From contig JAEUMT010000036.1 in NCBI GenBank assembly GCA_016791365.1, positions 1 through 64,000 of the forward strand: a DNA stretch of 64,000 nt, read 5' to 3'. Of the stretch, positions 35,110-45,447 are shown piece by piece. The DNA is from Hyphomonadaceae bacterium. Lineage in GTDB: Bacteria; Pseudomonadota; Alphaproteobacteria; Caulobacterales; Aquidulcibacteraceae. Under the pieces are notes generated by a model. The model saw only the letters and a program-made list of their open reading frames with translations, searched no databases and was not told the origin of the DNA. The translations under genes were made by a program, and so were the position numbers. Numbering within the stretch: position 1 is the stretch's first letter; the number at the start of each line of letters is the position of its first letter.

Positions 35110-36645
35110 ATGGAGGGCGCCATTCCTAAGCTTACCGCTGACGACCTTGAGTCTGACCTGAAGCTGACCGCACGCGGCGAGGCTGACGGCGCAAAAAATA
35201 TCCCCGCATCCGACGAGACGCGTCTTTCCGCCGTCGAAGCTATGGTGGTGAGCCGCGTGGAAGGCGCGCTGTCGCAGAAATCCAACGAAATACTGGGCGT
35301 TGGTTCGGGTCAGGACTTCACGACGCTGCCGCAGGATCTCGAAACGCTTGCCGGTGAGCCGCAAACGATCCTTACGAATTTCCGCGCGCGCAAGGCCCGC
35401 GCCCAGGCCGCGCTCGGTCTCGAACTCAATGCGGCGCAAACCGATTATGCGCGCGCCTATCGCGATTATCGTTCGTTCCGCATCCAGCATCAGCTTACCG
35501 ACACCGAGCCGAGCTACGACAACGTGTTCTGGCGCAAGGTCTTTTGGCTCGCGTTGCTGTTCATCGTCGAAGTCGTCGCGAACGGCTGGATGATCGGCCA
35601 GGCCAGCCCCGGCGGCTTGGTGCAAGGTTGGACGACGGCGTTGATGATTTCAGTGCTGGTGGTGCTCACCGGCTCGCTGATTGGCGCCGGCCCGTGGCGC
35701 TATTTGAATTATCGCGGCGCCGACGGGCGGGGAAACATGCACAGGATTTGGGCCGTGCCCGCGCTCGCGGTTGGCAGCGCGCTGCTGCTGTTGTTCGCGT
35801 TTTACATCGCGCACTATCGGTATGAACTTTCGCACAGCTCGCTCGACGCGCCGGCGCCGGACAACATCCTGACTTCGGTGATGACGCAGCCGTTCCAGCC
35901 GTTCCAGCAATTGGAATCGCTGTTGCTGTTCATCATCGCGCTCCTGATTGGCATCTTCGCGATTCATCGCGGCGCCAATTGGGATGATCCATACCCGGGC
36001 TATGGACCGCGCCATCGGCGTGTCGAGGAAGCGCGCGAACGCTCGCAGGATATCGCGCAGCGTCTTGCCGGCGATGTCGACGCCGCCAAGGGCGACGCGG
36101 ACCGCTTGCTGAACGAGGTCGCCGTCACCAGCACCAGCGCTGTCAGCGCGCTGCGTCAGGCCATCGCGCGCACGCAGGATAACGCGGCGATCTGGGACTA
36201 CACCGCAGCCGAGATCATTACGCAGGGCCGGGACGCCATCGAAGTCTATCGCGACGCCAATCGCGATGCGCGCAGCACGCGTGCGCCCGCCTACTTCGAT
36301 AAAGACGCGTTCGACGATGCTGAACCGCCGTCATCGGCCGAAATTATCGAGACGCTCACCACGGCGTTCGGTCGCGCCACATCGAACATCACGATGTGCA
36401 AGAGTCAGCTTGCAGGCGCCCGCGCGCAACTCGAAGCCGAGTACCATTCGTTCTACGATGACGAACTGACGCCGTTCCTCAAGAACATCGAAAACAACGC
36501 TACGGTGGCGGTTCGCGGCGAGTTCGCCGATGTCAAACGCCCCGTGCCGCTGGAGCCGGTGGAACTCGTGGACGAGAGCGGTGCGGGCGACGATGTCGGG
36601 CAGGCCGAAGCGGTTTCGTTCCGTCATCGCCGGAGGTCACGCTAG
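35110..36645 (+). CDS. Uncharacterised four-helix membrane protein with long C-terminal domain
   Basis: A 511-residue protein of unrecognised family. The N-terminal 140 residues are cytosolic and helical, with EAMVVSRVEGALSQKSNEIL. Four membrane segments follow: VFWLALLFIVEVVANGWMIG, TTALMISVLVVLTGSLIGAG, PALAVGSALLLLFAFYIAHY and LESLLLFIIALLIGIFAIH. The C-terminal 200 residues (from about 310) are strongly helical and charged, with a coiled-coil look (RVEEARERSQDIAQRLAGDV, later LETLTTAFGR-type helices). The ATG at 35110 begins a domain-like sequence (MEGAIPKLTADDLESDLKL); earlier ATGs look spurious. The next gene starts at the base after its stop, so the pair is one operon. Confidence 0.8.
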   Translation: MEGAIPKLTADDLESDLKLTARGEADGAKNIPASDETRLSAVEAMVVSRVEGALSQKSNEILGVGSGQDFTTLPQDLETLAGEPQTILTNFRARKARAQAALGLELNAAQTDYARAYRDYRSFRIQHQLTDTEPSYDNVFWRKVFWLALLFIVEVVANGWMIGQASPGGLVQGWTTALMISVLVVLTGSLIGAGPWRYLNYRGADGRGNMHRIWAVPALAVGSALLLLFAFYIAHYRYELSHSSLDAPAPDNILTSVMTQPFQPFQQLESLLLFIIALLIGIFAIHRGANWDDPYPGYGPRHRRVEEARERSQDIAQRLAGDVDAAKGDADRLLNEVAVTSTSAVSALRQAIARTQDNAAIWDYTAAEIITQGRDAIEVYRDANRDARSTRAPAYFDKDAFDDAEPPSSAEIIETLTTAFGRATSNITMCKSQLAGARAQLEAEYHSFYDDELTPFLKNIENNATVAVRGEFADVKRPVPLEPVELVDESGAGDDVGQAEAVSFRHRRRSR

Positions 36646-37416
36646 ATGCGCCGCGATCGCGAGGCCGCCAACCGGCGCTATGCGGGCTTTACCGCGGGCG
36701 TGCTGTTCAGCGTCCTGGCTCTGAGTGTCAGCGTGTGGCTGCTGCGGCCGGCAGAGCTTGACGCTGCAACGCTCTGCCCGAAGGATCGTCAGCTCGCCGG
36801 CCACACCGTCGTCATCGTCGATCGCACTGATCGCTGGACACAGGCGATGGGTTCAGCGCTGACGCAGCTCGTCGAGAACGCACAGCGTGATACGGATCGA
36901 TACGAAAAGTTCTCGATCGTTGCGCTGGATTCAGAGAACTCGGTCCACCCGCTGTTCTCGATCTGCAATCCTGGTGAGCCGACGTTCTGGTCCGATCTTT
37001 ATCGCGGCCGCCGCTACACCACGCGCGATTTCGAACAGCGCTTCGTCGGCGCCGCCGAGCGCGTGATCGAAGATGTGCGTGAGCCTGCCGAAGCCAACAC
37101 CAGCCCGATCGTGGAATACGTGCACCGCTGGCTCGGCAGCGACGATTTCAGTCCGGAGGTGCGCCAGCGCCGTCTCATCCTGGTGTCCGACATGCGCCAG
37201 AACTCGGCGCTGTTCAGCATCTATACCGGCGCTGAGGATCAACTGAGCGACGTCGTCGAGCGGCAGTTCGGGCCGTCCGCGCAGGGCGTGGCGTTCGACG
37301 TGTATTTCGTCGCCCACGGCCGCGATCACAATGTGAGCGAGGACGAGGTGCGCACTGCCTGGGATCATGCCTTCGGCCGTATCGGCGCGGATTATTCCTG
37401 GCGTCAGATCAGCTGA
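36646..37416 (+). CDS. Membrane-anchored VWA-like protein, partner of upstream gene
   Basis: A 256-residue protein. One membrane anchor (YAGFTAGVLFSVLALSVSVW, residues 12-31) precedes a periplasmic domain. The pattern HTVVIVDRTDRWTQAM (strand plus DxTD-like metal site), EKFSIVALDSEN, the loop TSPIVEYVHRWL and the strand RRLILVSDMRQNSA followed by a helix match the order of a von Willebrand A fold with a possible MIDAS. Two Cys occur (LCPKD, SICNPG). The ATG is adjacent to the stop of the preceding gene, indicating translational coupling, and the proteins probably form a membrane complex. Function unknown. Confidence 0.75.
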   Translation: MRRDREAANRRYAGFTAGVLFSVLALSVSVWLLRPAELDAATLCPKDRQLAGHTVVIVDRTDRWTQAMGSALTQLVENAQRDTDRYEKFSIVALDSENSVHPLFSICNPGEPTFWSDLYRGRRYTTRDFEQRFVGAAERVIEDVREPAEANTSPIVEYVHRWLGSDDFSPEVRQRRLILVSDMRQNSALFSIYTGAEDQLSDVVERQFGPSAQGVAFDVYFVAHGRDHNVSEDEVRTAWDHAFGRIGADYSWRQIS

Positions 37417-37641
37417 GGCGCCCCGGACGTCCTTTGCTGCAGCGCAACAGCAAGGAATTTCTGCCGTTAGCGAAAAACAGGGTTGTTTGATCCCTGTACA
37501 GGATTGAATAGGGCAACGAATTTCCGGCAATCAAGCGATTGTTGCCAAGAATCCGCGCCTGAGTATTTTCCCGCCGCAATCAAAGCGGTGCGTGCTTGGA
37601 CACGCGCCCGAAACTCGTCTCTCAGGGAGCGAAGCGTCCAC

Positions 37642-39425
37642 ATGAATACATCGCGCCGCCGGGTCGTCCTCGCACTCGGATCAAGCCTGCTCGTCCCGCT
37701 CATGGGCGCCGACGCCCTCGCGCAAACTGCAAGCCGCGCTGATCGCACCTTTGAAGCGCTCGGCAATCGCTGGCTCGATCGTTCGATGCGCTTTTCGCCG
37801 GTCTCGGCGACCGCCATTGGCGATCACCGCTTTGACCGCAATGTCGACGACGTCAGCGCCGCCGGCCGCAACGCCTCGCTGCGGTTCACGCGCGACACGC
37901 TTCGCCAGCTTGAAGCCATCGACAAGTCGCAGCTCTCGCGCGCCAATCAGGTCGACTACGAACTGCTCGCCAATTCGCTGCGTGCGCAAATCTGGCAAAC
38001 TGAAACCTGGCAGACCTGGGCCTGGAACCCGATGGGCTACCAGTCGATCGCGGGCGGCGCGCTTTATGGTTTGATGGCGCGCGAGTTCGCGCCGCTGCCA
38101 CAGCGCCTCGAAAGCGCGATCTATCGTCTCGAAAAGATGCCGCGGCTTCTGGAGCAAGCGCGTGCGGCGCTCGTGCCGTCGCGCGTGCCGGCGCCGCATG
38201 CGGCGACCTACGCCGCGCAGAACCCAGGCTTGAAGTCGATCGTCTCGGGGATGATCGAACCGCACAAGGGCGAACTCTCAGCCTCGAAGCAACGCCGCCT
38301 CGAGCGCGCGATCGCGGCGTTCAACACTGCTGTCGATGAGCACCAGACCTGGATCACGCAAACGCTCGTGCCTGCCGCGCAGGCCGATTTCCGCGCCGGC
38401 GCCGAAGTGTTCGACACGCAGCTTGGCTACACGCTGCTCTCCAACCTTTCGCGCCAGGACATTCGCCGCCGCGCCGACGCCGCTGTCGCCAGCGTGCGCG
38501 AGGAGATGTACCGGGTTTCGAAAACCGCGCTTGCCGGCCACCCTGGCGCCCCCGCAACGCCGGACACGCCAACGGCCGAGCAGCAGCAGGCCGTCATCCG
38601 CGCGGCGCTGGATATCGCCGCCGCCGATCGCCCCGCGCGCAACCGCCTGGTGGAGGACGCGACGGCCGCAACCGAAGAAGCGCGGCGTTTCCTCATTGAG
38701 CGCGATCTCATCACGCTGCCGGAAGGGCCGGTGCGCGTGATCATGATGCCGGAATTCCAGCGCGGCGTCGCCGTTGCGTATTGCGATTCACCGGGTCCGC
38801 TTGAGCGCAATCTCGACACGTTCTACGCGATCTCGCCGATTCCGGACGATTGGTCCGAGGAGCAGGCGACGTCGTTCCTGCGCGAATACAACAGCCGCGC
38901 CATTCTCGACATTGGCGTCCACGAGGCGATGCCGGGTCACTACGTGCAGATCTATCACTCGAACCGCTACCCCTCGACGCTGCGCGCGGTGCTGGGTTCC
39001 GGATCGTTCGTTGAAGGTTGGGCCGTCTATGCCGAAGAGATGATGATCGAGAACGGCTTCCGCGCCAACGATCCGCTCTATCGTCTCTCGCAGCTCAAGG
39101 TTCAGTTGCGCACCATCACCAACGCCATCATCGATCAGGCGATCCATGTCGACGGCATGACCCAGGACCAGATGATGACGTTCCTCACGCAGACCGCGTT
39201 CCAGGAAGAGCGGGAAGCCGCCGGCAAATGGCGCCGCGCGCAGCTTTCCGTGACCCAGCTCTCGACCTATTTCGTGGGGTTCCAGGAGCATCTCGAAACC
39301 CGCGTCGCCGCCCGCCAAAAGCAAGGCGCCGCGTTCAATTTGAAGGCGTACCACGACGGCGTGCTTTCATTCGGCTCGCCTCCAGGCCGCTTTGCCCGTC
39401 AACTCCTGCTGGATGAGCCGATCCA

Positions 39426-39429
<4 letters not shown>
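37642..39429 (+). CDS. Secreted DUF885-family zinc metallopeptidase-like protein
   Basis: A 595-residue protein with a twin-arginine-like signal (NTSRRRVVLALGSSLLVPLM, cleavage after ALA). The DUF885 domain fills the rest. The zinc motif is HEAMPGHYVQ with His427, Glu428 and His433, followed by EGWAVYAEEMM as the downstream conserved Glu region, and LRTITNAIIDQAIHVDGM. Such proteins are predicted metallocarboxypeptidase-like; no activity is established. The start at 37642 is preceded by CTCAGGGAGCG. Its last four bases overlap the start of the leucine dehydrogenase gene (ATGA), so it belongs to the branched-chain operon. Confidence 0.9.
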
Positions 39430-41697
<2,268 letters not shown>

Positions 41698-41698
<1 letters not shown>

Positions 41699-41886
41699 TG
41701 CGCCGGCGCAGCACTTTTTCTTCCCCCGTGAACGGGGGAAGTGTCATTGGCGCAGCCAATGACGATGGGGGCGCGACCGCGCAAACGTTCGACGACGTGG
41801 CGCACCGCCCCCTCAGTCATCACGCTACGCGTGCTGACAGCTCCCCCGTAAACGGGGGAGCAAAACGCGTGGCCGGAGACGCCTGA
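41698..41886 (+). other. Repeat-derived mini-ORF bridging E1-alpha and E1-beta
   Basis: An open frame of 62 codons. Its ATG overlaps the E1-alpha stop and its TGA (41884-41886) overlaps the E1-beta start, so ribosomes could travel from one gene to the other. Most of it is the family A repeat (41721-41862), translated as FSSPVNGGSVIGAANDDGGA and later RADSSPVNGGAKR. The frame equals that in the E2 and DnaX copies. It is probably not a functional protein; its openness may preserve coupling. Confidence 0.45.
41721..41862. repeat. Bipartite palindromic repeat (family A), between E1 genes
   Basis: Left arm: CCCCCGTGAACGGGGG, then inner hairpin GTCATTGGCGCAGCCAATGAC, then GGGGGCGC. Right arm: CCCCCTCAGTCA, inner ACGCTACGCGT, GCTGACAGCTCCCCCG and CGGGGGAGCA. 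The order of parts equals the 43.2 kb copy. The inner hairpin differs in sequence but keeps pairing, which points to selection on structure. Confidence 0.88.
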
Positions 41887-42899
41887 TGCCCAGCATGACC
41901 ATGATCCAAGCGCTCAACTCGGCGCTCGACACCATGATGGGACGCGATCCGAACGTGCTGACGTTCGGCGAGGACGTTGGCTATTTCGGCGGCGTGTTCA
42001 AAGTCACCGAACACCTGCAGCAGAAGTACGGCGCCAAACGCTGCTTCGATGCGCCGATCAGCGAGAATGGCATCACCGCCACCGCCATCGGCATGGCCGT
42101 TTATGGCTTGCGCCCTGTCGTTGAGATCCAATTCGCCGATTATATGTATCCGGGCTACGATCAGCTCGTGAACGAAGCTTCGCGCATACGCTACCGCTCG
42201 GCGGGCGACTTCACGGTGCCGCTCACCGTGCGCATGCCCTATGGCGGCGGCATTCGCGGCGGCCAAACGCACAGCCAATCGCCGGAGACGCTGTTCACGC
42301 ACGTCGCTGGTTTGAAGACGGTGATCCCGTCGACGCCGTACGACGCGAAGGGTCTGCTGATTTCTGCGATTGAAGACGACGACCCGGTGATCTTCATGGA
42401 GCCGAAGCGCATCTATAACGGCCCGTTCGACGGCTTCCACGATCGCCAGGTTTCGCCGTGGTCGAAGCACGCGGCCAGCGAAGTGCCGGAAGGCTATTAC
42501 AAAATTCCGCTCGGCAAGGCGAATGTCGTCAAGGAGGGTGAAGCGCTCACCGTGCTCGCTTACGGCACCATGGTTCACGTCGCGCTCGCCGCGGCTGCTG
42601 AAGCCGGCATTGACGCCGAAGTGATCGATCTGCGCACGCTCGTGCCGATCGACATCGAGACCATCGTCGCCTCCGTCGAAAAAACCGGCCGCTGCGTCAT
42701 CGTCCACGAAGCGACCCGCACATCCGGTTTCGGCGGCGAACTCAGCGCTCTCGTGCAAGAACATTGCTTCTACAAGCTGGAAGCGCCGATCGAACGTGTG
42801 ACAGGCTACGACACGCCCTATCCTCACTCCCAGGAATGGGAGTACTTCCCGACACCGCCGCGCATCATCAAAGCCATGCGCCGCGTATTGGAGTCCTGA
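41886..42899 (+). CDS. bkdA2: Branched-chain 2-oxoacid dehydrogenase E1 beta subunit
   Basis: A 337-residue subunit that completes the E1 heterotetramer. The transketolase pyrimidine-binding domain (LTFGEDVGYFGGVFKVTEHL, then RCFDAPISENGITATAIGMA, EIQFADYMYPGYDQLVNEAS and RMPYGGGIRGGQTHSQSPE) is followed by the C-terminal transketolase domain (VLAYGTMVHVALAAAAEAGI and IVHEATRTSGFGGEL). The signatures match BCKDH more than pyruvate dehydrogenase. ATG 41886 overlaps the stop of the repeat-derived mini-ORF. E2 follows after one base. Confidence 0.95.
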   Translation: MPSMTMIQALNSALDTMMGRDPNVLTFGEDVGYFGGVFKVTEHLQQKYGAKRCFDAPISENGITATAIGMAVYGLRPVVEIQFADYMYPGYDQLVNEASRIRYRSAGDFTVPLTVRMPYGGGIRGGQTHSQSPETLFTHVAGLKTVIPSTPYDAKGLLISAIEDDDPVIFMEPKRIYNGPFDGFHDRQVSPWSKHAASEVPEGYYKIPLGKANVVKEGEALTVLAYGTMVHVALAAAAEAGIDAEVIDLRTLVPIDIETIVASVEKTGRCVIVHEATRTSGFGGELSALVQEHCFYKLEAPIERVTGYDTPYPHSQEWEYFPTPPRIIKAMRRVLES

Positions 42900-42900
42900 C

Positions 42901-44367
42901 TTGGGCCAGTTCGTTTTCAAACTCCCTGACGTGGGCGAAGGCACCGCCGAAGCCGAGATCGTCGCTTGGCACGTGCGCGTGGGCGACGTCGTCAAGGAAG
43001 ACGCCCCGCTCGTCGATGTGATGACGGACAAAGCGACGGTGGAGATGACATCTCCCGTCGCCGGCAGGATCGTGTCGCTGAACGGCGAACCGGGCGATAT
43101 GGCCCCGGTCGGCGGGCCGATCGTGGTGTTCGAAACCGAAGCTGACGAAGGCGTTTCCTCCCCCGCGAGCGGGGGAGGTGGCGCGAGCAACGCTCGCGAC
43201 GGAGGGGGCGCAACGGCGCAGCCTTCTAACGTTAGCGCCTCGCCTGCCCCCTCAGTCAGCTCCGCTGACAGCTCCCCCGCGAACGGGGGAGCAAAAGCGC
43301 CTGCGCCGAAGCCAAAGATCAAAGCGCCGGCCGGCGCCACGTGGTCGGAAGATCAAGTGCAAGCCGCCATGCAAGGCGCAGCGCCAAAAGCCACCGCCGT
43401 GCCCGCCGCCGCGATGCCAACAAGTGCCGCACCGAAGGCGCAAGCTGTGGCGAAGCCCGCGGCGCGCGACGCTTCAGTTCGCGAGTGGTCACAAGCGCAA
43501 GCTTCGCCCGCAGTGCGCGCTCGGGCGCAGAAGCTCGGGCTTGATCTCGGCCAGGTGCGCGGCACCGGCCCTGATGGCCGCATCACGCATGAAGACTTGG
43601 ATGCTGTGCTCGTCCCCGCTGTAGGCGGCTCACGCCGTGGCGCGGGTTCAGCGCTCGCGACCAAGAACGGCATCGAGCCGGTCAAAGTCATCGGCTTGCG
43701 TCGCAAGATCGCGGAGAAGATGCAGGACGCCAAGCGCCGCATCCCGCACTTCGCCTATGTCGAAGAAGCCGATCTCACCGAGCTTGAAGAACTCCGCGCG
43801 CATTTGAACGCCACCAAGCGCAACGATCAGCCGAAGCTCACCATGCTCCCGTTCCTGATGCGCGCTTTGGTGCTGGCGCTGCCGGACTTCCCGCAGATCA
43901 ACGCCCGCTACGATGACGAGCAGGGCGTCGTCTATCGCCACGAGAACGTCGACATCGGCATCGCCACCCAAACCGATAACGGCCTGATCGTCCCCGTCGT
44001 GCGCCACGTCGAGGCGCGCGATGTCTGGGATAGCGCTCTCGAAGTCTCGCGCTTGGCCGCCGCCGTGCGTAACAACAGCGCCGGCAAGGACGAACTCTCG
44101 GGCTCGACCATCACCATCACTTCGCTCGGCGCCCTTGGCGGCATCGTGACGACGCCGGTGATCAATCACCCCGAAGTGGCGATCATCGGGGTGAACAAGC
44201 TGGTCGAACGCCCAGTGGTGAAGAACGGCCAGATCGTCGTCCGCAAGATGATGAACCTCAGCTCGTCCTTCGATCACCGTGTGGTCGATGGCTATGACGC
44301 AGCAGCGTTCATTCAGCGGGTGAAGGGCTTGCTGGAACATCCCGCCGCGCTGTTCATCGAGCGCTGA
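42901..44367 (+). CDS. bkdB: Dihydrolipoyl acyltransferase E2 of branched-chain complex, with repeat insert
   Basis: A 488-residue E2 subunit starting from TTG with GGAG seven bases upstream. Lipoyl domain: residues 1-82 with lipoyl Lys44 in VMTDKATVEMTSP. Then a linker of which residues 86-131 are a translated palindromic repeat (SSPASGGGGASNARDGGGAT, later ADSSPANGGAKAP). The E1/E3-binding domain is at about 201-235 (ASPAVRARAQKLGLDLGQV), and the catalytic domain from about 255 to the end contains SFDHRVVDGYDAAAFI with the active-site His and Asp. The insert extends an already flexible Ala/Pro linker. No lpd (E3) gene follows. Confidence 0.95.
   Translation: MGQFVFKLPDVGEGTAEAEIVAWHVRVGDVVKEDAPLVDVMTDKATVEMTSPVAGRIVSLNGEPGDMAPVGGPIVVFETEADEGVSSPASGGGGASNARDGGGATAQPSNVSASPAPSVSSADSSPANGGAKAPAPKPKIKAPAGATWSEDQVQAAMQGAAPKATAVPAAAMPTSAAPKAQAVAKPAARDASVREWSQAQASPAVRARAQKLGLDLGQVRGTGPDGRITHEDLDAVLVPAVGGSRRGAGSALATKNGIEPVKVIGLRRKIAEKMQDAKRRIPHFAYVEEADLTELEELRAHLNATKRNDQPKLTMLPFLMRALVLALPDFPQINARYDDEQGVVYRHENVDIGIATQTDNGLIVPVVRHVEARDVWDSALEVSRLAAAVRNNSAGKDELSGSTITITSLGALGGIVTTPVINHPEVAIIGVNKLVERPVVKNGQIVVRKMMNLSSSFDHRVVDGYDAAAFIQRVKGLLEHPAALFIER
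43157..43293. repeat. Bipartite palindromic repeat (family A) inside the E2 gene
   Basis: A full two-armed copy in the coding sequence. Left arm: CTCCCCCGCGAGCGGGGGAG, then GCGCGAGCAACGCTCGCGAC, then GGAGGGGGCGC; right arm: CCCCCTCAGTCAGCTCCGCTG and CTCCCCCGCGAACGGGGGAG. Left and right arms are inverted relative to each other. The insert preserves the reading frame on both sides and falls in a linker where it should be tolerated. Confidence 0.93.
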
Positions 44368-44371
44368 GGCC

Positions 44372-44776
44372 TCAATCCTTCACGAAGGCGGCGCGGTGTT
44401 GCTTGCCGTCATCGCCGATTTCGTCCCATGCGGCGCGTGAATCGACGAAGATGTGATGCGCGACGCGAAGGTTTTCACCACCGTTTGCGATCAATCCTAC
44501 CGGGACGAAGGTGCGGGCGGGGTCGTTTATGCCGGGGAGTGACGAGCCGCACACGCTGCAGAATGCGCTGTGCCAATCGGCGTCCGGCTTTTTCCATCTC
44601 GTGATTTTGTCTTCGCCGCGCACCCAGCGGAACGCGCCGTTGTCGACAACGACGACCGAAATGCCGTTGCTGCCGGTGAACCGGCGGCAGATCGAGCAAT
44701 GACAGATGAACACGTCGGAAATTTCCGCCGTGATCTCAAACGCCACCGCGCCGCAATTGCACACTCCGCCCGCCAT
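44372..44776 (-). CDS. GFA-family (CENP-V/GFA) zinc-binding protein
   Basis: A 134-residue protein of the glutathione-dependent formaldehyde-activating family. Zinc-binding cysteines are visible: GGVCNCGAVAFEI (Cys6 and Cys8), FICHCSICRRFTG (Cys25, Cys27 and Cys30) and FCSVCGSSLPG. The order and spacing match the three-site GFA fold. The specific substrate is not known, as few members truly act on formaldehyde-glutathione adducts. It stands alone between the E2 gene and the VOC gene. Confidence 0.9.
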   Translation of the reverse strand: MAGGVCNCGAVAFEITAEISDVFICHCSICRRFTGSNGISVVVVDNGAFRWVRGEDKITRWKKPDADWHSAFCSVCGSSLPGINDPARTFVPVGLIANGGENLRVAHHIFVDSRAAWDEIGDDGKQHRAAFVKD

Positions 44777-44885
44777 CGTCTGTCCTCGTCGTTAGCGGGG
44801 CACACAATGTCATGCGTCTTAAAATCCGCAAAGTTCCTTAGCAAAGGTCGGCGGAACCGTTCGCCGCGCGAAGGCCTTGTCTTGC

Positions 44886-45278
44886 ATGCTCGATCACACA
44901 GGCATCGTCGTCACCGATCTCGCCAAAGCGCGCCGCTTCTATGATGCGATCGCCAAGCCGCTTGGCTTGATGACGGCGGACAATTTCGAAGGCTCGTTCC
45001 TGCTCGGGAAAGGCCCGTCGGCGTATCCTTATCTTTGGATCGGCACGCTCATTCCATCGTATTGGGTCGCGGGTTCGCGCGCGGGCATCAATCAGATGCA
45101 TGTCGCGTTTCGCGCCGCGAGTACGCAGGCGGTGGATGAGTTTTACAAGGCCGCGCTCGAAGCGGGCGGGCGCGACAATGGCAGGCCGGGGCCGCGTGAG
45201 GGTGTCGCAAATTATTATGGGGCCTTCGTCCTCGACCCGGACGGCAACAATATCGAGGCCGCCTTCCGCACGGCCTAG
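44886..45278 (+). CDS. VOC-superfamily (glyoxalase-like) protein
   Basis: A 130-residue vicinal-oxygen-chelate fold protein with two beta-alpha-beta modules. Marks are MLDHTGIVVTDLAKARRFYD (metal ligand His in LDHTG), GINQMHVAFRAAS (second module His) and FVLDPDGNNIEAAF (ligand Glu). Typical activities are glyoxalase, dioxygenase or antibiotic-resistance binding; none can be assigned. The ATG 44886 is chosen over the in-frame TTG at 44877. It is divergent from the GFA gene. Confidence 0.85.
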   Translation: MLDHTGIVVTDLAKARRFYDAIAKPLGLMTADNFEGSFLLGKGPSAYPYLWIGTLIPSYWVAGSRAGINQMHVAFRAASTQAVDEFYKAALEAGGRDNGRPGPREGVANYYGAFVLDPDGNNIEAAFRTA

Positions 45279-45447
45279 CGGCTGACCCGCGCCGACACTG
45301 CCTATTTAAGCGCCAGTGCGGACTAGGATTTTTCCGCTACCCACGCATCCGTGACCACGGTCATCTTCCCGCCGCGCCCCGGAGGGCCTAATAGGCTCTA
45401 AGGGACAACAAGGCCGGCGTGAGAACGCGCCGGGCAGGGGTGCGCGC

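Noticed and set aside
37474-37498. Hairpin ACAGGG/CCCTGT after the VWA-like gene as a terminator
   Set aside because: The stem is only six bases, with no U-run; too weak to call.
41820-43340. 506-codon open frame on the minus strand opposite E1-beta and E2
   Set aside because: It is a shadow of the plus-strand genes; composition is Arg/Ala-rich and it reads through the repeats. E1-beta and E2 are unambiguous.
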